A stretch of DNA of 64,000 nt, from NCBI GenBank assembly GCA_009829735.1, contig CM020620.1, forward strand, positions 9,550,794-9,614,793, written 5' to 3'. Below, in pieces: positions 10,141 through 21,149 of this stretch. Positions within the stretch are counted from its first letter, which is position 1, and each line of letters begins with the position of its first letter. The notes below the pieces were generated by a model, which was not told the DNA's origin, did no database searches, and was given only the letters and a program-made list of their open reading frames with translations. Position numbers and translations under genes: made by a program. This DNA is from Pyropia yezoensis. Lineage: Eukaryota > Rhodophyta > Bangiophyceae > Bangiales > Bangiaceae.

Positions 10141-11454
10141 CTACCTCGCGCGCCGTGACCGCCGAGCGAAGCTGGCTTGGACACCCCGCCTCTGTCGGGT
10201 ATCTACGTACCGTACGTACATACGCGCCGGCGGCGCACGGCAAACGCCGGCGTTTTTCTGTATGTAGGCGTGTGGCCGCTGTGGCTGGCATTGGTGCGGT
10301 CCCGTGGCGGCTCTCACCGCACACGCCGCCCACCAGCTCGGCATACTGTACACACCTGGAAGGGGCCGTGACCGCGGTCGTGTGCGGCTGCTGGCCGCGC
10401 GGAAAGGGCAGTCGAAAAGAAAAAGAAAAGAAAAAAAAACAGAAAGAGAGAGCATGAGCAGCCGGGGGAGAGCCTCGGCACTTGTCGACGCCAACCACCC
10501 GCCCTCCTCGTCTCCTATGGTACTGTACTTGTACGACACGCCCCTTGCGCCGCGGCGGTGGGGGTGTCGACGGCGGTGGCTCTGCCTACAGGCGCAGCTG
10601 CGGCGACGGGACGCAGCGGCGGTGGTGCTGCTGCCGCTGCTCCCCTGCCCCCGCGTGCTGCCACACCGTCGGGCGGCCGTCGCCCTCGTGCATAGTACAC
10701 CCCGCCAGTGTGGCGAGCACCGACGCGGCGTCCTCGACGGTCTGTCGCGTCCACCGCTCCCCGTGCGAGGCGACGCCCCACCGCGGGGGCGGTCCACCTC
10801 GACGGGTGTTGCCCGCGGTGCTCCCCGCCGCCCCGCCGGGCCGTCGTGGGTGGGAGTGGGGGCGGCCGGCCCCGTGTACGCCTCGGAGGAGCGTCAAGTC
10901 CCCAGGCCGCGCGGTGGGGCACCGCCGAAACGTTGGCGCGGCGGCTGTGGTCACGGCGCCCGCCGGCCGGGCCTGTCACTGCCGTCAATCTACGACGACG
11001 CAGCCCTTGGCGGCTACTGTAGAGAAATGGGGAGGGGGAGGGGGACGGGGGTGTGCGGCCGCGCCATCCGGCCCTGTCGCGCCGCTGCCGCGGGCGCGAG
11101 CACCCTTGCCACGGCTGCCGGCCTTGCCGTGGCAACACCGCCCCTGCCGCCAGGGCACACGTTTGCTGTGAAGAGGCCTCTCGGGCGCTTTCGGGCGTCG
11201 GCCATCCGCGGTAATTGGGTATCGTCCAGCTCGTGGCGCTACCGCTTGCACTAGTGTGGGGAAGCGCAAAGACGGATCGGAACGCGCTGCCGCAAGGGAA
11301 AGACAAGAACGAACAGAAAGTGCTCCGTCCACGCACTGAACAGACACGCGAGCCACTGGCTTCTCGCACGCTCAGCCGACAAAACGTCGGCAGCGGCGGC
11401 GCAGCCCGCCCGCGCCCGCGCTGGCGGACCCCTTCCCGTCGGGGGGTGGCGGCA

Positions 11455-11491
<37 letters not shown>

Positions 11492-12071
11492 GGTGGCGCG
11501 GCGGGGGTGAGCGCCAGCATTGCGGCGGCAGCTGCGGCGGCGGCCCCAGCAGGCTGCCACCGCCGCCGTCGCAGCTGGGAGGGCGCCTGGGGGGAGGTGG
11601 ATGGTGGGAAGAGGATGGGGCACACCCACCCCCCCGCAGCTCTGGTGCTCCCCCGGTGGGGAGCGTCCCGCCGCGTGTGGCGCCCACCTCCTCACACGCC
11701 CCCTCCCAGTGCCCGCGGACCCATCGTCGCTGCCTCTACTTAGCTTGCCATATGTAGGTTGCGCTACCGGGTAATGCACAATACAGCGACGGGGGATGCG
11801 CTGATAGCTCAAGCTTAAGGCCCTTCGCGCGTGCCCACAACGGGGGGAGCTTTCTCAAGAGATGCCCACGGTGCTGTCATCCCAATCGCCCTGACCCCTG
11901 CCTCATCAACGAGGCTTGAGTATTCCTTGCGAAGCCAGTGCAGAACAAAACTGGTAACACAACCGAATTACACTTGATCGATACCAATGTAAAAAGGGAG
12001 GAAGCTACAAAGTCCGGATCATGGAGCGCGTGCCCGGATTGAATGCGCTTGAACAGGGTAAAATACATGCG
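10141..12071. other. GC-rich to mixed spacer, no gene seen
   Basis: Many overlapping frames on both strands with Arg/Ala/Pro composition. None shows a domain. GTAC words recur (10203-10222, 10345, 10516-10536). From about 11,780 composition becomes more balanced. Confidence 0.4.
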
Positions 12072-12419
12072 TTACGTGGTTTGTATATAACTGCATTGAG
12101 AGAAAGACGTTTCCACGGCCAAGTAGGGAAACTGCCATGATGGCATCCTCCACCACTTTTCAACGAGCGGTAGATTGATGCTGTAGCATGCTTCGTGGGC
12201 AGGCCTGCCGTTTGGGACGCCTCTTGACAGCAGGAAAGTGGAAATTGACTGCAGTTCACTCCACAAAGACGGAGTCCCCAGTACGACTATTCTATTTCGG
12301 TCGGGCACGCCGAGATCATCACCGTGGTCTGTGCTCTTCCGCGGCCCCCCCACCCACAACTGCCGAGCGTCGACAGCCTCCGGGTCCGCTCCCAGCCTCC
12401 ACTGGCCGCCCGTACTCAC
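12072..12419 (-). CDS. Possible small ORF, 115 aa, unrecognised
   Basis: Divergent to the plastid protein gene that begins at 12488. The translation is less biased than its neighbours (VGGPRKSTDHGDDLGVPD, RIVVLGTPSLWSELQSIS), which hints at real coding sequence. No domain is recognised. It could be a first exon, a decayed fragment or chance. Confidence 0.2.
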   Translation of the reverse strand: MSTGGQWRLGADPEAVDARQLWVGGPRKSTDHGDDLGVPDRNRIVVLGTPSLWSELQSISTFLLSRGVPNGRPAHEACYSINLPLVEKWWRMPSWQFPYLAVETSFSQCSYIQTT

Positions 12420-12487
12420 ACCCCCGTTGTTGAAACCGCAGCATCCCCCGCAGCTCCCTTCTTTTGTTGTTCTTCATTACTATCGGC

Positions 12488-14140
12488 ATGGCGTTCCTCC
12501 CTCCCCCCCCCTTGCTGGGGCCGGTGGCTACTCGACCGCGGGCCTGCGGTGGGGGCGCTAGCCCCCGCCGCGGGCCGCTGCGTGTGGCCGCAGCTCGCCC
12601 GCGGTGGGTGGCGGCGGCATCCACCCCCCCGCCTCCGGCGGCGGCGTCTTCCCCGTCTTCCCCTTCCCTTGACGCGTCACCACGTGCTCAGCGCCTCGCT
12701 CGCGACGCGGCAGTGGCGGCAGCGGCGGCTGCCGCCCCGTCACCACCGACCCCGGCAGCGGCACCCGGCACCAACGCCGCTTTTCGGGACGCCCTGTCGG
12801 CCTATGTGACTGGCAGCCCCGCGGCGCTGACTGCCCTTTTGGACGACGCGGTCGTGTGGACGTCCCCGCTCTTCAACCTGTCTGGTAAGGCGGCGGTGTT
12901 GGACCAGCTGGCCACAACCGTCGCCTTTCTGGACAACCCAGCCATCTACTTCCCTCCCGCGTCGGTTGCTGCTGACCCACAGCCGGCCGGCGTTGAGTGG
13001 ACGGTGAGCGGGGTGTGGGGGGTGCCGACACGTCCGCGTGTGCTGCTGTCTGGCGGCACCCTCCTCGAGTGGACCCCCACGGGCCGTCTGGTCGGCTGGG
13101 TAGACACGTGGACCGGGGGAGGGGGGCTGCCGGTCTTGCGCCAGCTGGTGCCCAGCGCCGCAGACATCTACTGGCTGTTTGCGAGCCCCCACGCCGAGGC
13201 CTTTTCCGCGACCCGGCGGGTGGTGGGCGGTGGCAAAGGCACCGGAGGAGGGGGGCTGACTGCCCTGAAGGGTCTCAAGGGCCTGCTGCCGGGCCCAAAG
13301 CGCCGACGGCCGCCTGCTGCGTCGACGCCCGACGCGATTGCCGATGCGTTTGCGGCGGCCCTGACGGGCACCGTCGCCGTTGGCCCGGACAAAGGCGGCG
13401 ACCGCACCCCCGTTGCGCCTGTCACCTACACGGTGGAGGTGCAGCCTGGGCGGCTTGAGTTGGTGGCGACCAGCCCCATCACGTCGGATGAACTCCTTCA
13501 CAGCCTCTACGAGGTGCCGCTGGCTCCCGCCGTCGTGTTCACGGGGGAGGTCAGGCGGCGCGAGCAGTACGAGAGTGTTTGCGGCATGACGCTCGTAGTC
13601 GAGGCGGCATCAGATGCGGACAGGTCTGCGGTTGCCGCCGCGGCCGAGGTCGAGCAGGCTGATGCGGGGGCCCCAGGCGTCAATGGTGACATGGTCGGCG
13701 ACGGTGCGGACGGGGCGGCGCCTGCGGCATGGGATGGCCGCCGCGTCGTGCGGTGGTCCATCCCTGCGCCCTCTGCCACGGCGCGGACCCCCCCCCCTCT
13801 CCCCCCCTCGTCGCGGGTGGCGTACATACATGCGCCCACTACCCTCCTGGGGATTGCGCGGTACGCGCCACCGCGGCGGGGCGGCGGAGACGGTGCGTGG
13901 CGGGCAGCAGCGGCCGCCGCCGCCGGCCTGGTCGCTGCCCTCGGTCGCGACGGCTGGGCGCTGGCGCCGGGCGCGGCGGTGCGGGTCACCCAGTACCACG
14001 GCAAGGTGGGGTGGAACAGCCGCGGGGCGCCCGCGATTGGCACCTTTGCGACCGTGCCGGGTGCGGGTCGGGTGGCTGAGGTGGCGGTGGAGGTGGTGGC
14101 TGGTGAAGGGCACTCTGTGCCAGAGATGTGGGAGGCATAA
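12488..14140 (+). CDS. Plastid-targeted protein with NTF2-like/DUF2358-type domain, 550 aa
   Basis: The second ATG (12488) gives MAFLPPPPLLGPVATRPRAC and an Arg/Ala-rich leader that fits a chloroplast transit peptide. Residues ~100-235 look like an NTF2/SnoaL-fold DUF2358-type domain: DDAVVWTSPLFNLSGKAAV, ...VEWTVSGVW..., LLEWTPTGRLVGWVDTW. After a Lys/Arg-rich stretch, the C-terminal half has a patterned beta-rich block (YTVEVQPGRLELVATSPI, VRVTQYHGKVGWNSRG). In land plants DUF2358 can be fused to a SOUL haem-binding domain. The C-terminal half here occupies that position, but I cannot confirm SOUL. Intronless; ends EMWEA. Function unknown. Confidence 0.6.
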   Translation: MAFLPPPPLLGPVATRPRACGGGASPRRGPLRVAAARPRWVAAASTPPPPAAASSPSSPSLDASPRAQRLARDAAVAAAAAAAPSPPTPAAAPGTNAAFRDALSAYVTGSPAALTALLDDAVVWTSPLFNLSGKAAVLDQLATTVAFLDNPAIYFPPASVAADPQPAGVEWTVSGVWGVPTRPRVLLSGGTLLEWTPTGRLVGWVDTWTGGGGLPVLRQLVPSAADIYWLFASPHAEAFSATRRVVGGGKGTGGGGLTALKGLKGLLPGPKRRRPPAASTPDAIADAFAAALTGTVAVGPDKGGDRTPVAPVTYTVEVQPGRLELVATSPITSDELLHSLYEVPLAPAVVFTGEVRRREQYESVCGMTLVVEAASDADRSAVAAAAEVEQADAGAPGVNGDMVGDGADGAAPAAWDGRRVVRWSIPAPSATARTPPPLPPSSRVAYIHAPTTLLGIARYAPPRRGGGDGAWRAAAAAAAGLVAALGRDGWALAPGAAVRVTQYHGKVGWNSRGAPAIGTFATVPGAGRVAEVAVEVVAGEGHSVPEMWEA

Positions 14141-14764
14141 ATGTTGGGCATGCAATAGGCGTGCACGCAGAGCACGCCCCAAACGTACAGCACAACCTCA
14201 TCGCTGCGGTTGGTTCGCGATATGAGCTGATGCACATACCCGTCCAGTCAGTATGTCTTCCCCATCCCCTGTCCCCCACCCATCATGGCAGAAGTGAGCG
14301 TTCTCGTGTTTTTACTGGCCGCCTTCTTGGTGCTGGGTTCATGGAGCTCAGCCCTGTGTGCAAACAGTCTGTTGTACCATAGCTCACACCCAGCAGCAGC
14401 GTTGATATCATATCTATTCTTTGTGTCTTGCAGCAACTGCCCTTGCCGGTTTTTCGGTGTCACGGTGGAGTGGGTAGAACCTCTGCTGCAGAGGTGAGCG
14501 AGTGACGTTGCGTTTCGCGACATAGGTCATATCACAGATAAAGAGAAGTGTGCGCGATCTGGTCGGTACTCTTGTTATTCGTTGCCGCTCACCGACCGGG
14601 CTCCCCTCGGTCGCCTTTGCGTGCACATACCCTTGTGTCTGTGCGTATTGCAGGTGATACCAAAGTTTATTAGATGTGAAACGAATGGGCCCCTCTGGGA
14701 CAAGCACCGGCGGCCGACGGGATGGTAGAGCGCCGGCTCGGTACCGGTGACAGGGCAGTGACAC
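14141..14764. other. Spacer between two convergent genes
   Basis: Holds the 3' ends of the plastid protein gene and of the malectin-cupin gene. Moderate GC, no conserved coding sequence seen. Confidence 0.45.
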
Positions 14765-16078
14765 CTACGACGACGGCTGGGCGGCCGCGAGCGGGGACAC
14801 CACGCCCCCACACACGGTCGCGGCAGTGCTCTCGGGCACGCCCAGCGCCGCCGCGACGTCAGCCAGGGGGGCGTTGCAGAAGCTGGGACCAACCGACACC
14901 ACCCCCGGGTCTGCGTGTGTATGCGTCGACACGAAAGAGCACGGCGCACCGGCCGTGCAGGCCACCCCATGGATGAGCCCCCGCGGGAAGAGCGCCACGC
15001 CATCGACGGCGACCGTGTTGCGAAGCAGCCGGGGGGCGGGCGACCCGTTCTCCTCAACAAACCAGACGTCGACGGTGCCGGCGGTGACGAGGAGTACCTC
15101 CGCCGCCCGCGGGTGGGTGTGCGGCACCTGGTGGGTGTCCGCCGCGAGGTCCACGTGCGTGAAGGCGACATTCAGGTCGCGCATTGCTAAGACTGGAAAC
15201 TCGCTCGCCGTCGCGGGGAGGACGTTGGAGCCCGCCGGCATGGAGCCCGGGGCAGGGATAATCGACGAGAGGGGCACAACAAAGTCGCTGGCAGCAAAGG
15301 CGTTGCGATGCTCCTGGAGCGTCATGTACTGGTTCGGGCCCATGGGCGGCGGCATCGGGGTCGCCATGGGCGACGTGGTCGGCGCAGGCGTGCTCATTGG
15401 CGCCGTCGTAGGGGCGGGCGTGGGCGTGGCCATCGGCATGGTGTTGGGCCCCGGCACGGCCTTGAGCAGCTGCAGGGTGCCGAGCATCGGCAGTGCCGTC
15501 GACGCGGAGTTCGCTGCGCGGAACACCGCCGCCGTCACTGTGCTTGTCGCCCACACTTCAGACACGCCGGTCGAGGGCGACGGGAAGACAATCGACACGG
15601 ACACCTCCTGGCTGCCGCCCGCAAGCGACCAAATGTCGAGCACCGACGTGTCGTCCACAACGAGGCCCGAATCATTGTAGGGCGCGGTCATGGTGTGGTC
15701 CGCGCCAATGCCAACGTACATGGGGCGCCGGTTGGGCCCCTGATGGTAAAGCTCATTGAACGTGAGGTTGACACGATAGTAGCCAGGTGTCGGGACCGGG
15801 ACGGTGTAGAAGAGGGGCCCGCTGTTGGTGTAGCGGAGGGACTGGTGCTGTGGGGGGACGGGCGCCGGCTGGCTCCACGTGAGCGACCCCGGGGAGTAGT
15901 AGACGTCGGCCAAGTAGTCAAAGCCGTCGGTTGAGTTGGCCGCCATCACGGCGGGCCCCCCAGAGTTGATCACCAGGACGCTGTCCCAGACCGAGCCCGC
16001 CGGCGCCTGGGCAGTTGCAGAGGCCACCAACAGGGCAAGCACCACGGCCACAGCGGCAGTGGAGCGAGAGGCCATCAT
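14765..16078 (-). CDS. Secreted malectin-like plus germin-like cupin protein, 437 aa
   Basis: The tandem ATGs at 16078/16075 give MMASRSTAAVAVVLALLVASATA, a clear signal peptide. Residues ~30-200 read like a malectin-type carbohydrate-binding domain: VLVINSGGPAV at its start, later YTVPVPTPGYYRVNLTFNE and PMYVGIGAD. A Pro/Thr/Met-rich linker follows (PMATPTPAPTTAPM). The C-terminal ~150 residues form a germin-type cupin with all four expected metal ligands: HTHPRAAE (two His and Glu) and PRGLIHG (last His). Germin-like cupins are extracellular Mn-binding oxidases or dismutases. The malectin domain suggests anchoring to cell-wall sugars. Enzyme activity is inferred. The frame is open further upstream to 16168, but that part is Pro-rich and lacks the signal. 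Confidence 0.75.
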   Translation of the reverse strand: MMASRSTAAVAVVLALLVASATAQAPAGSVWDSVLVINSGGPAVMAANSTDGFDYLADVYYSPGSLTWSQPAPVPPQHQSLRYTNSGPLFYTVPVPTPGYYRVNLTFNELYHQGPNRRPMYVGIGADHTMTAPYNDSGLVVDDTSVLDIWSLAGGSQEVSVSIVFPSPSTGVSEVWATSTVTAAVFRAANSASTALPMLGTLQLLKAVPGPNTMPMATPTPAPTTAPMSTPAPTTSPMATPMPPPMGPNQYMTLQEHRNAFAASDFVVPLSSIIPAPGSMPAGSNVLPATASEFPVLAMRDLNVAFTHVDLAADTHQVPHTHPRAAEVLLVTAGTVDVWFVEENGSPAPRLLRNTVAVDGVALFPRGLIHGVACTAGAPCSFVSTHTHADPGVVSVGPSFCNAPLADVAAALGVPESTAATVCGGVVSPLAAAQPSS

Positions 16079-18247
16079 GGCAAGCGGCAGGGACAGGGAG
16101 GGAGGAGGGGGAAGGGGAGAAGGGAGGGGAGGGGAGGGTGCGGTCCCACGCGAGCAGCTGCGGGTCAACGGTCGACGGCGGGGCTGGGGTGCGCGGTCAT
16201 CGAACGGCCGACCGCACCGCCGGCGGGATGGGCACCCTCTTATCCCGTCCCGCCCCCCACCAGCTGGCCACTTGCCATGGGCGACGGCGGCGGCTGCTTC
16301 GCCGTGCCGCGCCCGCCGCGCCCGCCGCGCGCCGCGCCCGCCCGAGCCCGCAGCCGGTTACGCGCGGTCTGCGACTGACGCGGCGCGTGGAAACGGGGGA
16401 AGGTTGGCGGGGGGAGGCTTGGGGGGGAGGGTTGGCGCCCGCCGCAGCGCGACGGCCCACCAGCGCAGCGCCCTCCGCGTCGAGGCGCGCCCGCCGCCAC
16501 GCGCGCACCGGCCGGGTGGCCCGCCGGGCGTCGCTGGGCCGTGCGCGGCTCGCCGGCCAGCTCCCCTCCCCCCCCCCCCCCCCCCCCCCCCCCCGACACC
16601 CCCCCACCCCACAGTCGTGACCGCCAGAGAAGGGGGCACGCGCGAGCGCCCGCGAGGCCACCGGCGGCAGCCGCCTGGACCAGACCGCGCCCAGAGCGCC
16701 GCCGCCGCCGCCGCCGCCGCTGTTGCCGCCGCCGCCGCCGTTGCTACCACCACAGCTGCCACAGCCGCCGCCGCGACAGCCGCCCTTGGCGCCGCCACTG
16801 ACAGGCAGGCGGGCGGCAGTGCCACACGGCATGGCTCGCCGCCACGATGCCTACTGGGGGTTCTTGCCCCCCCTGGTGACAAAGCAGGATGGGGGGAAGG
16901 GGGGAACCCCCGGCGCCCCACGCGCCAGGCCGTCGTCCCCTCGTCGGCCGATGGGTGCCACGTGCGCCTGCCCCCGAGCGGGCGATTGTCGACCCCCCCA
17001 CCCCCTGCCCCCCCATTCCCGAGACGCACCGCCCAGGGGTGGGAGCCGCCGTGGGAAGCGGACGGGGAGAACAAAATAGGCGGGCAACCGCCGCGTACCG
17101 ACCCTTCCTCCATCGCTTCCCGCCCTGCCACCCACGCCCGCACCGCCGTGGACCACCAGTGGCGGTGGCGGCGGCAGCGGTGGCGTCAGTGGCAGCTGCA
17201 TCGCGGGAAAGTGGTCATGACGCTGCCACACGGCGGGAGAGGGGACCTCGGGGAGAGGGAGGAGTGGACTGTGCACAGGAAAAGCAAGCAAGCGGGCGTG
17301 CGGGCGAAAGGGCGGCGGGCCAGGGTCGGGGTGGGGACTACAAAGGAATAATGTCAGCTCGATAGGTCCGTCGACAGCAGCGGGGCCGCGCAGCGCCGGC
17401 AGATCCCCCCATGGTGGCAGAAATACAAAGGTAGGGGGAGGGCGGGGATGGCAGCAGCCCCAGCGGCTCGGGACAAAAACAAATCAAGCGCGCCACCCAC
17501 ATTGCCGCCCCCTCCGCCGCCGCGGGCGTGGCAGCCCGCCGCCGACGCACCGCCGCACCAGCGCCGGTGCGTCGGTGCGTCGGTGCATGCGCCCTCCCTC
17601 CCCGCGGTGCAAGCGGGCTTGTCGGTCGGGACAGCGCGGGGAGGCGCTCCCCCCGTCACAGGCGACTGCCTGTGGGACCGCCGCCGCCGCCACGTCGCCC
17701 ACCCCCCCGCCAGTCGCGCAGACGGGGCGGGGGAAGGCGGTGGGGGAGGACACACACGGCATCACGCCACGACCGAGGAAAGGTGGGTGTTGCGGCGCGA
17801 CGGGCGGTCTAAGAGGCGTTCCAAGACACGGTTGCGAGTTTGTGGCGCGAGTTCGTGGCGCGTCACAAACTCGGCGCCACGAGGGCTCTCGCAGTCCAAG
17901 ACACCTGAGTTGTGGCGCGGTGGTTGATAATTTTTCTTTCCATTTACTATTACACATGCCCCCACTCCCTCTCCAAAGAGCCCTGCCCACAGTGTCTCCA
18001 GGTCCACCCGCCCTCACCGTGACGCTCCCCCTGCCACCCCCTCCCCAAGACCCCTCCGACCACCACAGGAACCCCCCCCACATCCGCCGAGACACGCCCC
18101 CCCCCCACCGCATCCCAGCGCGCGCCCCCCCCCCCGACCGCTGGAGAATCCGTCCTGGAACCCGCCCAGATGCCCCCCCCCCCAGTCCGTTCAGATCCTC
18201 TCGGCCGGCGACCCCCAGGCAACCCGAGCGCCTCTCCCCCTCCACCG
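16079..18247. other. GC-rich spacer, no gene seen
   Basis: Contains 27 C in a row (16568-16594) and Gln/Arg/Pro-type low-complexity frames on both strands. A hairpin with 10-bp perfect arms (CGAGTTTGTG at 17835-17844, complement at 17864-17873) lies in a patch of GTGGCGCG repeats. It should hold the promoter of the malectin-cupin gene. Confidence 0.4.
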
Positions 18248-18899
18248 CAGCGCAGCACTGCTTATCGCCTGTCAAAAATTTCTTGCTTTTTTGGGAAATT
18301 CTCGAGCAAAAACCTGCATAAAGTCTGCATCGACCCCCCCTCAAGGCATCATAGACACCGCTTTTACCCCCGCTTCTTGCTTTCTGCCTACAACAGCTCG
18401 GGCGATTGGTAGTCGCCACCTCCCTAGGTATGACCGGAAGCGCACGGGGCAGGAGAGCACTCTCGTGATGCGCAAAGAAGCGACCGACCATCGCTACGCT
18501 TGGGAGCAATGTTTATACAAACGCGTTTAAAAACCGCGCAATCTCTCGCACTAGTTCAGCAAAAACCTGCGCGACGACAGCTTTCGAGGGTCTGCACGGA
18601 AAAATCTCTCCGCCTTGCTCAACATATACAACGTGAATTCTGACCAATGGAACGCTCCGTCCAGCAAACAGCAGCGCCACCGCTGTTGTCATTGGTTGAC
18701 AGAACACCGACAGCGGCCGTCGTGTCGGTCATCCTGGTGGAGATTCTTTGGCCTCAGCCCATCCCCTCGATCAAAAAAGCAAAATTCTGCTCGAGCCGTC
18801 CATTTCGTGCTCGAGCAGGGCAAGAATTTGCACAACGAAGCAAGAGATCTGGCCAAAATCGGGCTTGTATCTTGACAGGGGATAAGCAGTGCTGCGCAG
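18248..18899. mobile_element. Non-autonomous DNA element with 28-bp terminal inverted repeats
   Basis: The left end CAGCGCAGCACTGCTTATC (18248 on) is matched by the inverted right end at 18872-18899, 26 of 28 positions by eye. The 652-bp interior codes for nothing recognised and repeats the word AGCAAAAACCTGC (18304, 18557). No clear target-site duplication flanks it, so the exact ends and superfamily are open. Confidence 0.55.
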
Positions 18900-19051
18900 G
18901 AACACCCCGTTCTACGGTGCTGCGTTGCACAAAGACACCCTTCCCTGGCGTAGTGGACGGAGACCGACGGACACATCACACCCAATTAAGGTGGCTCTTA
19001 GTTCTCCACACATTACACTAGACCTGCGAAAAGAATTCAGCAACGTGTATT

Positions 19052-19092
19052 CATCTGGGTGGACGAGAGAAACATCTGGGTGGACGAGAGAG
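19052..19092. repeat. Tandem duplication of 21 bp
   Basis: CATCTGGGTGGACGAGAGA occurs twice at a 21-bp period, immediately outside the left end of the long inverted-repeat element that begins at 19096. Confidence 0.8.
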
Positions 19093-19095
19093 AAT

Positions 19096-21132
19096 TGAGG
19101 CACTTCCATAAAATCACATCCTGTCACGCAAAGTCACAAATTCTTCTTGCAGCCTGGCCCCTCTCTTCGAGTCTTTGGCACCCCACTACCAACAGATCAG
19201 TGCATCCCCACGTGACGGGCGTCACCAGAGTATGCGCTTTACGCCCATGTGTGGTTTCTAAGAAAAACATTAAAACTGGCCACGTGGTGGTCTTGAGAGT
19301 GCATCATCCAATATGCCTGCTTGCTCGTCGCTTGTTCTATGTACCATCCACCACCAGGCACCTGCGGACTGAGCTACGCCCCAGGGTACATCCCACAGAC
19401 CACCGTGCGTCTCCTGATGCATAAAACGCGATGAGTTTCTATGGTGTGCAGCCCAAGAGAGCGGTCTTTTCCACAAACTTGGTGCCAAGAACAGCTATTT
19501 CTGCCCCCCCCCCCCCACAGACCGGAGAAGGACAGCCGCCAGGCACTATTAGCTTGGCGCCGGAGGTTATCTGAGCTCGCTTTTCACGCGGGTCCAGCTC
19601 GTTTGCGTCTCTGTGACGAGTCGGGGATGCCGTTTTTTCTTCTTCATAGAATGGTCAGAGGTCTGTGGGTCTTTTAAAGCTGCTTCTGTGCCGACAAACG
19701 CATGGATCATCCTGTCACTGCGTGATGTGGATGAATCGCCCAGTAGCTTGAACGAAGTGCATGACACACCTCACTAATGAGCTCAATGAACGTACGACAA
19801 ACGTTCAACTGATAAGCGTCAACCCACTGTTGCCACTGAGTTTCTTTCCAGGACAGCCATGACCAAGACAAGCACGACTTGATGGCAAACATGCGAAGCA
19901 TATAGGGCTCAGATAGCTGCTGGCACAGAGCTCGCCAAATGATAGTTCAGACACGCTTTGAGCGCCCGTCTTTTGGCCAGGATCCGTATAGGGTCCTTGC
20001 TGAAGACCATGGAACAGAGAGAGCCGCTCATGCCTGTGTGGATGCACTATGCTGTTGTAGCGACAGGCTTTAGGACAAGGGTCCGTCGTTGAGCAAGAAC
20101 CCGGCCCTGGGTCCATGTTGAGATGTCGGCAGCGGGACTTTCGTGTTCTCTGAGGCTCCCAGGGACACACTGCTATCGTATGGGCTATGCCAGTGCCTGG
20201 CGGCTGTCCTTCTCCGGTCTGTGGGGGGGGGGGGGGGGCAGAAATAGCTGTTCTTGGCACCAAGTTTGTGGAAAAGACCGCTCTCTTGGGCTGCACACCA
20301 TAGAAACTCATCGCGTTTCATGCATCAGTAGACGTACGGTGGTCTGTGGGATGTACCCTGGGGCGTAGCTCCGTCCGTAGGTGCCTGGTGGTGGAGGGTA
20401 CTGTGGCAGTATTGACCCCAGGTAGGGGGGCAACACGTGCCATACAAGGGGCGGCAGGCAGCTAGCCTGACCCGTTTCTCCCCATGCATTTGGGTCCATA
20501 TTCCCTAAGTTAGGGATAGTTAGCTTAGTAGTAAATCCAACGTGGATTTGAGGGTTTTCTGTATTTTATCGTATTGACTTTTCGTGTGGCCCGGTGGTCA
20601 GGTGCTGGGGTGGGAGATTTCGAGTGGCGAGATTCTGAGGGGACCCTGGGGGGATAAGGGGAGGGACAGCGGGGCTTGGCCTCGCTTCCCCGTCCCGACC
20701 AAGAAACTGTTGGTTCACACACCATCTCTTGTTTTGTCGTGGGGGGCTTGCCCCACAACAGGGATAGAGTGTGTGCACTTGCACTTCTTCCGGTTCCCCC
20801 GACACGGGAGGCAGCCCTTGCGCAAAGCCCCAACTTGGGTGCCGTGTGTGCGAGTGGTTCTTGCCACAGGTACATAGAGCAAGCGACGAGCAAGCAGGTA
20901 TATTGGATGATGCACTCTCAAGACCACCACGTGGCCAGTTTCAATGTTTTTTTTAGAAACCACACATGGGCGTAAAGCGCATAATCTGGTGAAGATGATG
21001 GTGTGCCGCTCGTCACGTGGGGATGCACCGATCTGTTGGTAGTGAGGTGCCAAAGACTCGAAGAGAGGGGCCAGGCTGCAAGAAGAATTTGTGACTTTGC
21101 GTGACAGGATGTGATTTCATGGAAGTGCCTCA
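19096..21132. mobile_element. Foldback-like element with ~450-bp inverted arms, interrupted by a solo LTR
   Basis: The left arm 19096-19546 and right arm 20192-21132 are inverted copies of each other, ending TGAGGCACTTCCAT / ATGGAAGTGCCTCA. The right arm is longer only because a 467-bp solo LTR plus its 5-bp duplication lies in it. Without these the arms are about 451 and 469 bp. The core between the arms (19547-20191) encodes no recognisable transposase, so the element is probably non-autonomous. I see no convincing target-site duplication. The arms differ by scattered substitutions, so the insertion is not recent. Confidence 0.7.
20402..20868. mobile_element. Solo LTR of an LTR retrotransposon, target duplication GGTAC
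   Basis: A 467-bp insert bounded by TGTGGCA...TGCCACA (TG...CA ends) and flanked by GGTAC at 20397-20401 and 20869-20873. The uninterrupted homologous site is preserved in the opposite arm of the host element, where GGTAC occurs once. That establishes both ends. It is unrelated to the LTRs at 24 kb and 34 kb. Confidence 0.85.
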
Positions 21133-21149
21133 TTGTGTCGCGACACAAT
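21132..21149. repeat. Perfect 18-bp palindrome
   Basis: ATTGTGTCGCGACACAAT, directly at the right end of the foldback-like element. It may be part of the target site or a protein-binding site. Confidence 0.6.

Noticed and set aside
15308-15934. Plus-strand frames inside the malectin-cupin gene
   Set aside because: Shadows; the minus strand has the signal peptide and all cupin ligands.
19805-20311. 168-codon minus frame in the foldback element
   Set aside because: No transposase motif; part of it is the inverted arm, whose mirror copy gives the same start and then stops.
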